Positions 1 to 11,911 of a stretch of DNA of 64,000 bases are shown here, piece by piece (the stretch's first letter is position 1; each line of letters starts with the position of its first letter). Source of the DNA: Spirogloea muscicola (Eukaryota; Streptophyta; Zygnematophyceae; Spirogloeales; Spirogloeaceae); NCBI GenBank assembly GCA_009602725.1, contig WELB01000090.1, forward strand, positions 452,955-516,954, given 5' to 3'. The notes under the pieces are model-generated. The model made no database searches and had not been told where the DNA came from. It saw only the letters and a list, made by a program, of their open reading frames with translations. The position numbers and the translations under genes were made by a program.

Positions 1-615
1 CGCGGGCAGAAGGTGCTCCTCGAGGCGGGCTCGCAGCTGCCCCTCCACGAAGGCCGGCGTGCCGATGGGGACGCCCAAGAGGGTGAAGCCATCCGCCGGA
101 GTCCGGCATCCGGGGGGCAGCGCCAGGGTGGGTGGAATAACGCCAGGGGACCAAGCCGCGCACTTCGCCGCCCGAATGGACAGGCCGAGGGAGGCCAGCT
201 GCTGCTCGAAGGTACCGAAGGCCGCCGCCACGTCCTCCGGAGGGCCGACTATTGTGGTGTCGTCCGCGAAGGTTGGGAGAAGGACTCCCGGGTGGGCCGC
301 TGCGGTTGCCTGCAGAGCCCGGTTGTGCGCGAGCGCAAAGAAGAAGCCGGCAAGGGGGTCCCCTTGCCGCGTGCCCGTGCGGGACTGCAGGACCTCCACC
401 TGTTCACCCCCTGTCCGCCAGAGGAGGTCGCTGGGCTGACCATACCCCAAGCGGAAAAAGGGTACCAGGGAGGGGAAGGAGGCCCGGAGCTCCTCCGCAA
501 TGCTGGCGCGCTCCACGGTGTTGAAGGCATTCGCCACGTCGACGGCCAGCACCAGCCACCCCGGGTGCTGGTCCAAGGTCGCACGGACCCCGTGAACGAC
601 GGCCTCGCCTCTGAC
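1..615 (-). mobile_element. LINE reverse-transcriptase fragment, cut by left edge
   Basis: Reading right to left, one open frame encodes part of a non-LTR retrotransposon reverse transcriptase. In order it shows AVDVANAFNTVE (the conserved Asp block), TGTRQGDPLAGFF, the catalytic FADDTTIVG box, and a downstream GVPIGTPAF segment. The frame runs off the left end of the window. It begins abruptly near 615 beside an unrelated tail sequence, as in a 5'-truncated or rearranged copy. Compared with the two RT pieces near 38-39.7 kb, this one keeps the catalytic Asp pair and looks the best preserved. The family name within LINEs cannot be assigned. Confidence 0.8.
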
Positions 616-951
616 AAAGGGCTTGAGGACCCTCCGTCATTTGGCCCGTTCGAAACTTTGTCAATTCTTTTCGGGCTGGCTTTTCAACAGCCCTTGACCC
701 AAAGGCCGCCCGGGCCCCAGAGAAGGCGCGCGGTGCGCATGAAGTGGAAAGAGAGCAAGGGCTCGCCCCTTGAGGGATAGGGGCTGGGAAAGCCAGCCCA
801 ACGAACGAACAAGGTACGAAAGGGTGGCCAAATTAAGCCAACACAATGTGAAGGCAAGAGCGTGTGATTTAAGAGATGGGGAGGCCACGTGTGGCCAAGT
901 ACAAAGGCAAGCACTGACAAACGTACGTCACCTGCTGCTAGGCTGACCCGC
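616..951. repeat. LINE 3'-tail repeats with hairpin motif
   Basis: A gene-free stretch made of tail sequence. A perfect hairpin GGGCTGG-GAAAG-CCAGCCC lies at 781-799 and a looser version at 673-693. At 890-915 the type-A tail (GGCC...GGCCAAGTACAAAGGCAAG) is read from the minus strand, leading directly from the stop codon of the minus-strand fragment at 952. The same blocks recur across the window. Confidence 0.6.
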
Positions 952-1314
952 TCAGTAATGACGAGTCAGCATGTAGAGGTCGCTAATTGATGCCCGAATA
1001 CCGGACGGCAATCGACAAGCTCTTGAGCTACCCGCTAAGGCTCGACCAGCTTTCTGATGCAACGCATGAGCCTGAGCTCGCTGCAGACAAGCTGACACTA
1101 TACGACGCAAGAATGACAAGTATGCTGCCGGCGTGCTCATCTGAGCTGGAATCATATCCTCCCGTCGGGCGTATCCCAAGTTTGCAATAATCTGCAGTAA
1201 GCTGTGGAAGCGAGGGCCCATGCAGCCAAAAGTGTCGATTGCCGCCGGTAGGAGGTGATCGCTGCGGGGGTAGTCAGAATAGTGTCGGAGCTTTCTCTGC
1301 TCAGCACCTCCCAC
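952..1314 (-). mobile_element. LINE ORF C-terminal fragment
   Basis: The minus frame ends with the phrase SDLYMLTRHY and a stop. This is a variant of the SDLHLLTRGY / SDLRLLSRGY ending seen at 41.3, 48.8, 49.1, 50.3 and 54.7 kb. Upstream residues ALHQKAGRALAGSSR match the HLRAGRALAAASG block of the other copies. The repeated position before a retroelement-like 3' tail suggests the end of a LINE ORF. That assignment is inferred from the repeat pattern and a general resemblance to LINE C-termini, not from the RT itself. Confidence 0.5.
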
Positions 1315-4149
1315 TGCGTGGCCAGCAGTGTGCGTCTGAGAGAGCCCGACTGCGCACAGGGTGCGAGCTCTTCCAAAACTGACGCAGCTTCTCCGAAGGG
1401 GGCAGGAGCTGTGAAGAAAGAGAGAAGGTGCGCGGTGCGCATGAGATACAAGGGAGGCCAGTTGAAGCCAGCTTCAGAAAATATTCAGGCAGATACTAGT
1501 GCAAAATAAAGAGGCTAGGTAAAGTATAGCCCTACGCTGAGGTGGCTAAGGTAACAGTGTGGCGTTGGTAAAGGGAAGAAAGAGAGAAAGTAAGAGCTTC
1601 GAAAGCCAGCCCTCACAATGACCTCAGAGAATGTGGCGGCTGTGAAAGAGAGGAAGACTCTTCCAGTATAGGGCGATGGCTGTGGAAGGCCAGCCCTGTG
1701 ATTACTTCACACTGCACAGATTGCGGCGGCAAGAGAGAGCTCGCCCAAGGAGGGCGATGGCTGTGAGGGGCCAGCCCAGGACGAAGGCACGGTTGTAGAC
1801 AAAGCGCATATCACGCAGCCACGTCGGTGGCTACTACAAACAGATATCCAGTAATTCTTGGTCAGGAAGTCAGAGCAGCTCGCAGCCGGAAAAGTTGCCA
1901 CATTGATGTGTATGTGCTCACTCGTAGGTACTGACGTCCTCTTTCAGCCTGCATCCACACTGTTACCTTAGCCCCCCTTAGCATAGGGCTTCCTTCTATG
2001 TAGCCTCACTAATTGCACTAGCTTTTGCCTGAACAATGTGTTGGCTTGATTTGGCAACCCTCTCCAAACCTGCACAAGTAGCGAAGCGGATGAAGGCGGA
2101 GGCGGTGGTCGGCCGTCCGAAACAGCTGAAGTAGCGATAGAATACGAGGCATTGGTGCACGTTTGGCTTGATTCCATACGTGCTAGCTCTAGCGCTTCCC
2201 CTTGCCCACTCGCACTTTGTTCATTCTTTTTGGGCTAGCCTTTCCCAGCCCCCATTCTCTATGGACGAGCACCTCTCTCTCTAGTAATACGAGAGGTGTT
2301 ACCCAGCCGTCTTTAAAAGGGAGGGCACTGTGCTGTTGGCCTGGCCTGAGCAGAAAGAGAGGATATGCTCTCCCTAAAGGAAGCTTTTGTTTTTGCCCGA
2401 ACAACGTATTGGCATGAATTGGCCACCCTCTCATTTCATGAGCACCGCGCGCCTTCTCCTTCTTTAAAGGAGGTGATGGCTGCTGAAGGCCAGCCCAGAA
2501 CGAGTGGACAGTCACCAGGTCCAAAGGGGCCAGCAGAAAGCAGAAGCCAGCAATTAGCAGCAATCCGAGCAAGGCATAGCATGTGTCGCGAGCCAACAGC
2601 CAGAGCAGGGACCACCTGCCTGTCTGGCCTGCCTGCCACTGCCACAGCCCGCGCAAGCTTTGACGTCTTGTCGACGGTGGCGCTTTTACTAGTGACGGCC
2701 GCCCGCCCTGGTCGCGATGTCCGCCATCATTGCCATGGCTGCCTCCTACTCCAATCGCTGCGCCAATTTCACGGCGCAAAGCCGCTGTGCTTAGCCCCCA
2801 CAATGGCGCCGTCGCTAGTGCGCGGCCGCTGTTCCTCTCGAGCGGCGGCTCTCCTCCCCAGTTTACTTCACATCGCACTGGTCACTAGCCTTAACGTCTT
2901 GCCGGGATCTCTTGGGGGGGTAAGATCCCAGGTGCACTTGCAACTCCTCACTTCTTGTATACGATCATGGGCCCCGCTCCATGCCCTCCAGGACATGCAG
3001 ATGGCCTTAACCAGTTTCAGAGGCTGCAGCACTAGCGCCAGGCGCACGTCCTTGGCAGCCAGCCACTTCACCAGGCCGAGGTCGTCTAAGCTGGGTTTGA
3101 CACGGTGGTCAATTAATGCCCACATGCAAACACCTTACGCATTGAGCCCAGCTTTCGCATCAGCAGGGGCAGCTTGAGCCCGCCCCCCCCCCTCCGCGGC
3201 GCCAGTTTGCTGGCCCGCCCCAGCCTACAGTTGTTGCTGCCACCACCTACTGCCGCAGAATGCTTCGGCTCCTTAAGTTAACCTGTCCAATTCGTAAGTG
3301 CTCACTTATGGGAACTATAGCCTCCTTCCAGCGGTCCTTCTGCTCTGCATCTTAAGCCTCTCCAGGCCTAGGGCTTCGCCTGGTGTAGCCCCATTGGTTG
3401 CACTTAATTTGCCTTTAGCATGACAGTGTGTTGGCTCGGCTTGGCCTTCCTTACGTTCCACTTCACGCGCACCACACGCCTTCCCTTAACAGCATAGGCC
3501 GACAGTCCTAAACTTAAAGGCGTGGTTGACTAATGTTGCAGCTGGTTGCCTCCTCATTCAAGTGGCCACTTTTCCGCTTTACAGGCCCATCTGTAGTTGC
3601 GGAAGATGCAAGACCTTACCAGTGCTTTCCTCCTCCTCTCCCTTTGAGGACTAGATTGTCCATAGTCACTGCTCCTGTTCAATGCTTCTGCCCCTCGTGA
3701 GCACATCATCTTGGATGTGCAAAGAAAACCCTATGCATGGCAGCCCTGTGCATACGTCCTCAGCTGCTACTGCTAGCTTGAACCCCACGACCAATTGTGA
3801 ATGCGACGGGCAAAGGGAGAGTTGAATTGTGCGGAGCTAGATCCCATCTCTTACCTACACAACCAGCTGGTAGTCACTAGTACTGACTGTTAAGAGCCGC
3901 TGCTCCTTGCCGCTTAAGCATGACCAGTAGCCGCCAGATGTGTCACCGTCCTCCTACATGAGCACCCTTGTCGTCGAATGAAAGTATTGATCTGTTTACT
4001 TGCCAGCAAGACCCAAAGGTTTCAGGGAGGGTGGCGCAACGTGGAGAATGTGAAGTGTGAGGCCCTTGGGTGCCGGCCCTAAGCATTACTGAGATACAGG
4101 ATCTACGTGGAGGCGACGCCACATTTCTCCTTTGACATATCCGCACGGT
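1315..4149. other. Repeat-rich intergenic region, no recognised host gene
   Basis: Contains several hairpin-type LINE tail blocks (near 1600-1720, 1740-1780, 2218-2280, 2480-2500). Two long overlapping open frames are present, 2365-3177 on plus (270 codons) and 2189-2878 on minus (229 codons). Both run through tail repeats and resemble no family I know, so I treat them as chance frames. From about 3180 to 4150 I see no coding sequence, RNA gene or recognisable repeat. Confidence 0.5.
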
Positions 4150-4400
4150 GGTCTTACGCTGAGGGTGGTCCGAGCCCCTTGTGCCTGTAGGCTCCCGCTT
4201 CCGTCAGGGCGACGTCTTTCCGCCGGCTAGCTACTCGGACTTGCATCTCCTGACTGGAGATTACTGAGCGTTCCCTGGCTGATGTCGTAGTCCTAGTCCT
4301 TCGTACTCCGGCTCCTTCAGACCTTGTCCATTCCTTTGGGCTGGCCTTTCCCAGCCACCAGTCAATCTGGCCGCGCTTCCTTGTAGGCTCAGGGTCTGGC
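4150..4400 (+). mobile_element. LINE C-terminus and 3' tail (type C)
   Basis: Plus-strand copy of the ORF end (GDVFPPASYSDLHLLTGDY-like reading) followed by the type-C tail: TGAGCGTTCCCTGGCTGATG, then CTCCGGCTCCTTCAGACCTT, the hairpin GGCTGG-CCTTTC-CCAGCC near 4341-4359, and a CTGGCCGCGCTTCC end. Near-identical tails occur at 11120-11235, 41330-41450 and 55430-55550, so this is a recent, repeatedly inserted sequence. Confidence 0.6.
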
Positions 4401-6345
4401 TTTTCCTTCACTGATCCTGTACCGTGACCTCTTGTGACGTTCTATTTGCATCATCTGTTCTCGCTGGTCCCGGCCTACAGGCCACGCGACTGGTGCCACA
4501 GCCACATTCCCTTGAGGAGCCACTGCTCCGCCTGCGCTCAACCATGGCTCCCTTTCGTGGAGCGTCGCACTCTTCGCCGAGCTCGGAGCACAGATTTCAG
4601 TGCCAGGTGCCAATGCCACTCGCTTGAGCAATTAACGACACCTGTAGTGAGTGATGGAGGGCCTGAATTGCTAACTAGAAAGACAAGCACATCTGCAGAT
4701 GTACACCACCTGCTCCTAAGCCGAACCACTTAGTAACCACGGGTCAGCAAGTAGAGGTCGCTAATCAATGTCCAAAGACTAAAAAAGACTAGACTGTTCA
4801 TTCCAAGCCCTTCTGCCACTAATCAAAGCTCGTCCAGCAATTTTGGTGCAAAGGGAAGGAGGAGGAAAGCGGCTGCTGATATGAAAGAATCGGCTGTGAA
4901 ATGCCAGCCAGATGCATACAGGTGTTCATGACGGAGCCAAAGGCTAGGCAGACAGGGCGCCCTCAATACCCCCGTGTCAGCAGTAGGAAGTCAGATGAGC
5001 TGAGGGGAGGAAGAGCAACCCCGCTGCGCAAGCCAGAGGCTGCTGCAAGGAGGATGGATTTTGTATTGAGTGATGGAGGGCCTGAGTGACCAAGTACGAA
5101 GGCAAGCACATCGACAGATGTACAGGGAGGTGGGGTTACTAAACTTTGCCAAGTGTAGGTGGCCACATTCTGGCTGTCCAAATACCAACAACCGGAAGCA
5201 CTTGTTCATCTATATACAGATGTTATAGGCCCATGCTTTGCCCTCCCGTGGCCAGCTGTATGTAGGAGTTTCCGAGCAGGCTCCATGGCCATGATGAGCA
5301 CCCACTTCTTAGAGTTATGCGGGGTTGTAAACGACCTCCTTGCAGCTGTACCTGGGCCGCCATGCTCGCAGCCAGTCTTGCATCGCAATTGGAGGTGAGC
5401 GCCCTTGTCATAAAAGTAGTGGAGCAGACAGAATGCACACGTTCAGCCATGGCAAGGGCCAACTGCTGCCCTCAAGCAGACGCACCTTCGAAGCCAGTGT
5501 AAATTAATCACGCACTCCGGCTGAGGAGTGAGGGGCGAAGGGGGATGTCACTGAACAATTACAAGCAAACATAATGTGTATCATAGTACCACATCAAAAA
5601 TTACTTAGCATTACAGTGGAATTGACATGGCGTTCTAGATGGCATAACAAAAGTACTTTGAGAGATGGCAGGATTACATCTCCTTTCCTCAACAGAATCA
5701 GCAAATACAAAAGTAGATTGCAAGCTACTTCAGTAGCTGCAGCATGAGGTGGCCATTCAGCTCTGTGCCTCGAAGAAGCAAGGTGCTTGAGCCCTTTTGC
5801 TCTTCCGAGTGCCTCTACTCAGACAACTGTCAAGGGCGTCACTATGGGGCTCTTCCAATGAGCAACATACTTAGCCTCGATAAGATGAGAGCAGTAAGGT
5901 TTACAACCCCTCCCCTCTCTAAAGTTCCTGGACCCTTTCCTTCTGCAACAAGCACCTGTTGCCAGGGACCAAGAATGCATGGCACACCTACTTAATGGCT
6001 GAGAGACAACGTCGTCCTTCGTCATCTGACTCAGAATCAGAGGAGCTCAAGCCCGATGAAGACACGCTTCCCACGCTTCCAACAGGTGGTAGCACGAGAT
6101 TGCGAGGTGCACGAGCAATCGGCACACTAAGCGGCTTGGAAGGTCGTGGCAGTGCTCGCAAGGTGGCATTGTTAGCCTGCCCATAGCATGACATCTGTTA
6201 GCACACGAAAAGAAGTGAAGCACATCTGCAGCTAGAAGAAGAAGCAAAGATGCAAACCAAGTCAAGGCACACTACTCTCTCTTATGCACACTGCAGCAGG
6301 ATGTCTACTGGCCAAAACAACACATGACTGCAATGATTTTAGCCA
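4401..6345. other. Intergenic region with type-A tail copies
   Basis: No gene recognised with confidence. Type-A LINE tails (GTGATGGAGGGCCTGA...GGCAAGCACATC) occur at about 4640-4770 and 5065-5135. A small minus frame at 5988-6194 (68 codons, ending in a Ser/Asp/Glu-rich tail) sits just downstream of the vasculin-like stop codon. It may simply be that gene's 3' untranslated region. Nothing else is supported. Confidence 0.4.
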
Positions 6346-9300
6346 TCAAGAATGTAGAGCAGGTAAAGCAAGTGCATGCCACTTTGCCCTGTCCTGGAGA
6401 GCTACCTCTTTGTAGAAGGCGTTTATCTCTTCCTCAGTCAGTGCATCGTCGCCCTCCTCTTCTCCCTCCTCGGTCCATCCAAGCGAACGCAAGAAGGCAG
6501 CTTCCTCTTCCTCCGAGCCCCCGGCGATAGACAATCGGCTCACCTTCCATTCCCCAGACTGCTGCTGCTGCTGCTGAGCTGGCAGCAGCTGCTGACCCTG
6601 CTGCTTAACTTCATTAGTGTCGGGCACCTCAATTCCTCGCCCTTCTAGTGCCTGCAGACGTTTGCTGTCATCACTAGGTGTGCCATTCTGCAAGAAGGCC
6701 ACCTCCTGGAGCTCAACCTTAACCTGTACCGGGTGATCTTCGTCTAAGCTGCCATTTGGCTGATGACCTCTTGGACTCCCGCCAGCTTCAGCTCTCTGTG
6801 CTGCGAGCTTCTTCTCCTCGGTTGTCCCATCGGCATCCCCAGCAACTGCTCCTGGCAGGCTGTCACTTATGGCCACCTTCCCGCCTGCCTTCTTGCGGAG
6901 AGCGTTGAAGAAGTCGGTCTTGGCCTTCTTCTCCTCCACCGTAGCGCTCGTTGAAATCACTGGCATGGGGCCCTCCTTGGCCTTAAGCCCTGATACAAGC
7001 GACACGTTCGACCCAGCAAGCTGCGCCGTCGTGATCGGCAGAGCATGCCGATCTAAGAGCTGCACTTGCTTTCGGGGCCCACTGGCAGTGACCACTCCAG
7101 AAACCGTGGCACTTGCCACTACTGGAAGCGATGCCGAGGTGGCATCCTGGCCCTTGAGTGCTATCTCTTTGGAGGAAGTGGAGCGCATGACCACAAGCTT
7201 GCTCCCTAAGGGCTTTGCAGATGCCTCTGCCCCGCGCGGGCCACCTGACTGCCGTGCAGTGATGGCTGGCGGTGTCGTCGACAATGGTGATGGTAAGTCA
7301 GAAGCACGCCCAATCGAACCTCCAGGTGGTGCTGAAACTTTGAGCTTGCCCTTGTCCCTCGGGCTTTGACCCTGCTGATATTGTTACAGATATCATGATC
7401 AGTGGTCAAGCTTGGTTAACAGAAGGTGGAAACAATCACTAGACAGTGGCGCTCATTGAATATGCGCCGTCCGTTTCATGCTTGTCAGGTCAATCCTTGC
7501 GGCCAGATGACATACGCCACCAATTATTGGGTAGTATTCAAAGCAATCACTCCCCATGCTAGGCTCACCAAATGGCACATTTAGGTCTTGTTGTATATCA
7601 GGATAGAAGCTTGACCCCTAATGTACTTGCTCTTGCTAAAGCTTCAGGAGAGTGTTGGTTCCTAACATCATCATGAGGAGGATAGACCTAGTCGCTACTA
7701 CATATCTGATTCCTCACCAGAGCCTTTGGAAGTGATGGCTTCATTGGAATGAGCTGTCGTGATTGCTTCAGGGCAATTTCCTCCAGCCTCTGAGCCTCCA
7801 AGCTCGCCTGCACTCCAAGGGAAACATAGAAACATCACAATCTTTTCAGTCGTACAAGAAATGACAGAGGACCTGAACGAGAGTCACTAACTTAAAGGTG
7901 ACTACCGCAAACAAACATATGAAGTTGAAAGGCCTGTCCACATGCAAATAGTGCTAGTTTCAAGTCAATCCTAGGCTGATGATTCTCAGGTGCTGAGTCT
8001 CAAGAGTAGAATTAAGCAAGCAGGCATGCCCATGGCCATACCTGCGCTGGCTGTCTGGAACGGCCTGCACTCTGCACAAGCGCCTCAGCCATCTTCACCG
8101 AGGCCCCTCCAGCAACAGCTGGACTCGGGATGGAACCCAAGGTTGAGACAGAGGAACCCGATACAGGAGGAGAAAGGGCTGCTGCACTGGCAGCAGCAGC
8201 TGCCTGCGCAGCTGCAGCGGCCGCGGCTGCTGCAATAGCAGCCCCTCCTTCAGCAATGGGTAGACTTGCCATCAGCGTTGACGGGACCTCTGCAAGCGCT
8301 GAGCTCCAGCCTTCGGCTGCTGGCGCAGGTCCAGAGCTCAGCCCCAGCCCGCTCGAGATGTGCAGCGGCCCATTGGACAGACCCCTTGCTGCTCGCGGAA
8401 CATCGCCGCGCGGGGATGCGGCAGAGGACTGCCAGAGTGATCGTGGGCTGCCGGCGCTTCCCTGGTTGCCCGTACCCAGAGCATGGCCTGGAGCAAGCTC
8501 CGGCGTGCTGAGGGATGGAAAGTTGCGCTCGAATGTCATCTTGGACATGCCGCTGGCAGTAGCAGCGGCGCTAGCTGTCGCTACCGCAGCCGCTGCTGCC
8601 GCTGCCGATGCCGCCGCTATTGGCGTCACTGCTCCAGACTGATGTTCCCCAGACTTGCGGCGCTCGTTTTCGCGCTGCTCCTCTGCGAGGAGCCTGCCAG
8701 ACGGCGTGGAGGCCAGGGACTGCGACCGGCGTAGACCAGGAGCATCCTCGTAAGCACGGAGGACACTGCCACGGCGGACAGGGCCAGCTTCCTGCCGGTC
8801 CACCGCGTCCCTCTCCCTCTCCCGCTCTATCACTCTGTCCCGCTCCCTCTCGCGCTCCCGTTCGTCAACCTCGTGGCCAAGGTCCCGTTGGTCGCGCTGG
8901 TCCCGCTGCTCCAGGTGGCTGTCGCGGTGGTGACCGTTCTGCGTGCGGTCGCGGTCGCGGTCACGGCCCCAGTCGAGGTCTGAGGCCTCCTTGTAGACGC
9001 GGTGCGAGCTGCTCCGCCCGAAGCTCGGATACGCCCGCGGCTGCTGGTCGCGACCGTGTGCATACATGTCGCGGTCGCGGTCGCGGTCGCGATCACGATC
9101 GCGCTCGAACGACCGCTCTCCGGCCCCCACCCCTCGGCTGCCTGAGAAGAAGCTGGATCCAAAGCGTGGAGGCTCATAGGTGGTGTCGTGGTGCAATGGT
9201 CGCTGGTGCCGCGGCTGGGCGACCGCCGCCACCTGCCCTTCATCTGTGCCACAACGCCACATAGCATGAGCATGAGTTCCTGCATTGAGTGCTAAGAGGG

Positions 9301-9749
9301 CCTTACTTTGCACAGCAGAATCTCATTACTTTGTCGTACCCTTCAGCTTAAGAAGAGGGGTGACGGCAAGGCAAGTTGCATGCTTCTCTCACAGACTATG
9401 CTGCCGCTGCCAGGGCTACAGAGCAAAGTAGAACATCAGTCTTTTATTTACGCAGAGAAGTGCAATCATGTGGGCGCCTTGCAGCATGTGACAGACTTGG
9501 ACAAGCATTTCACGTGCTCCTGCTGGCAGCTGACGTCTTTTGGAGCTCCAGACAGCATGTAAGAGGTGTGCTTGCTGACGTACCTTGGTGAAGGCCTCCA
9601 CCTCCGCCGCTCTGCTGCGAGAGATGGCCGGCGCCGGAGCCAGCACTGGTGCTGGTGCTGGCGCCGTTATTGCTGCCGCCAGCGGCGCTACTGCTGCCGG
9701 TGGTGCCCCGCAGCCATTGTGGAACCAGAGAGAGCTCGCTTCTCTCCAT
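6346..9749 (-). CDS. Vasculin-like (GPBP1-family) protein, 4 exons
   Basis: Predicted nuclear regulatory protein of the vasculin/GPBP1 family; animal vasculin binds GC-rich promoters. Exons on the minus strand are 9749-9584, 9243-8042, 7807-7718 and 7371-6346. All splice sites are GT-AG and the phases close to 827 residues. The start gives MERSELSLVPQWLRG, the opening typical of plant members. Exon 2 holds an Arg-Asp/Arg-Glu dipeptide-rich stretch, the FERNFPSL motif and long Ala runs. Exon 3 reads LEEIALKQSRQLIPMKPSLP, conserved in plant homologues. Exon 4 carries KAKTDFFNALRKKAGG (like the KSEFLKALKR block of animal vasculin) near residue 640 and the C-terminal FLRSLGW...ALTEEEINAFYKEV box, the family signature. 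Function is by family only; DNA binding in algae is not established. Confidence 0.85.
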
Positions 9750-11911
9750 GCCTGCCGCAGACCATCTTAGGGCCACACCTCAATCAAGCAACCCCTGCCG
9801 CAGTGGCAATCGTACCCCTCCAGCTTCAGTAACGCAGCAGGGGGCTGCTGCGCACACGCAAGGCCGCGCTCGCGCAAGACCACGCCAGAGCCGCAGCCGG
9901 AGTCACATGCTGGTGGTCGCCTGCATTCGGCTGTCTCGGAGGTGCTGCCCAGTGCCGGCCTGCCGGCGCCAGTGCCAAATGGGAGCTCGGCGCAGGCCGT
10001 CCGCGCCAGGGGCAGCGGCCCAGGATGCAGGACCCGGGGCGAGCTCGGGGCTGCGCCTATGGCGCCGTGCCGCCACGCATGGCCGTCGGAAGCTCCGCGA
10101 CGAGGGCGTGCACTGAGCCCTTGGGCCTCGTCCACCTAGTGGGGGCTGCAAGCGCGGGCCTTTCCTGCAGCCTCCTCTCCGCGCAAATGGAAGCACGAGA
10201 TGAAGGCCACACACGGCAGCGGCGCCGCCGTGAGCGCCGACGAGCCGCGCCAGCAGCGCGGGAGCGCCGGCGTGGCCCCGGGAGCAGCCGGCGCGGCCCT
10301 AGTCCATCCAGGCCATGACGGCGAAGTCCTCCCGCGCCGCTGNAGGGTTACTATGGAGGAGCAGGTGGTGCGCAGAAGGATTGGGGGGCTGAGGATGGTG
10401 AAAACCCTCCCCTTCCCTCTCCCTCCCCGCGCCCGCACTGCCGATTACCGGACCGCTTGCCCGGGAGGAGGGGGGTCGCGCATCCCGTCCCCCATCAAAT
10501 CGCGCGAGCTGTCAAACAAAAACGCCAGTGGCCCGCAATCGAATCCCGAGGCCCTCGGTCCAGCGGCAATATATTGAAGTATGTATTGATTGATGGACGG
10601 CCTGAGTGGCCAAGCAGCGGCGGCGGGGCTCTGGCCCGAGCTTATCGTTCGGCCACGGATCGCATTTCAGGCGCACCCCGGCTGGGCGGATGGGTGACCC
10701 GGAGAACGCCGCCGAAGAAAGGGGAAGAAGGCTGCGGCTGCTGCAGAAAGAGAAGGTGCTCGCCCATTGAGAAGAGGAGCTGGCAAGCGGGGGACTCGTC
10801 AACCTGCCGGGGCCGCCATGGCCGCCTGCGGCGGCCACGTCGCTTCAGTCCCTCTCATCACGCCTTTGGCTCCCTTTTTTAGTGCGTTACTTCTTCATGG
10901 GCTGCCCTTATAACAGCCATTACCCACTCGTGGGACGAACTTGCAGTGCCTCGGTCGTCTCACTGCCGCCCAGACGTGGACACTTGCACTTCTCCCAAGC
11001 TTGGCTCCAGCGGCTTGCTCTTCTACCCGAGCTTAGCCCCAGCGACCTTCTTATCCTTGTCCTACCTCTTTTCGGGCTGGCTTCCATATCCTCAATGGGC
11101 GAGGCCTTTCTAGGTCACTGAGCGTTCCCTGGCTGATGTCTTAGTCTTAGTCCTTCGTACTCCGGCTACTTCAGACCTTGTGCATTCCTTCGGGCTGGCC
11201 TTTCCCAGCCACCAGTCATTCTGGCCGCGCTTCCTATGTTTCTTCTTTCTGTCACCAGCCCTCGCCCCCTTCGGATGAGATTACTCTCTTCTCTGGTGGC
11301 TCAATCAGAGGTCTCTCACGCTTTTTTGGCTGCAACCGGCCCTTTCACTTAGCTACAGACTTTGCATGAGCCTGTCATAGTAAGCATGCAGGCGGCGCCG
11401 ATGGTAGTGCAGGCACAGACAGTTGATGACGAGACAACAAGTGGCTTCTTTCTTGCTATGACATTTCGAAAAATCCACCGTGCTACTGTGATGCTTGGGC
11501 TATCAGGCCCACACATTGGATCGCACAACTGCAGGTCAACCCTTGACGCTCCGCCAGGGAGTTATCTCCCCTCCTACGAGTACCTAAAATGCTCGAGAGC
11601 GTCAGGATGTCACCGTCAGCACCAGGTGCTGGCCTCTCCTCCTAGCACGTACTTTACTGCTTGAGATTGTGAGGATGGTAACAGGCTGGATCTCTTGGTT
11701 GAACTTTTGTTCCACCACTTATGCAGCTCAAGCTGCGTCAACATGTGTAGCACGTATTGCTTTCCAAAGGGCACTCAATTGCTTGTACCTATGCATGAGA
11801 GGAGTAGGAAGCTGTCGAACGACTCACATTTCACTACTTCTGTCGGCAACAATACTAAGGTGAGCAGGAAGGGGGGGGTTGGTGATAGCACTGGAGGACC
11901 AATGTACATCA
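9750..11911. other. GC-rich 5' flank and LINE tails, no gene recognised
   Basis: From 9750 to about 10500 the sequence is GC-rich and probably holds the vasculin-like promoter and 5' leader; an ambiguous base lies at 10343. A type-A tail piece occurs near 10565-10620 and hairpin tail blocks near 10740-10790 and 10900-11100. A type-C LINE tail runs from about 11115 to 11235 on plus. From 11240 to 11911 I see no supported feature. Confidence 0.4.

Noticed and set aside
2365-3177. Long plus frame (270 codons) and overlapping minus frame at 2189-2878
   Set aside because: Both read through LINE-tail words, have no family resemblance and lack the splice-rich structure of genes here.
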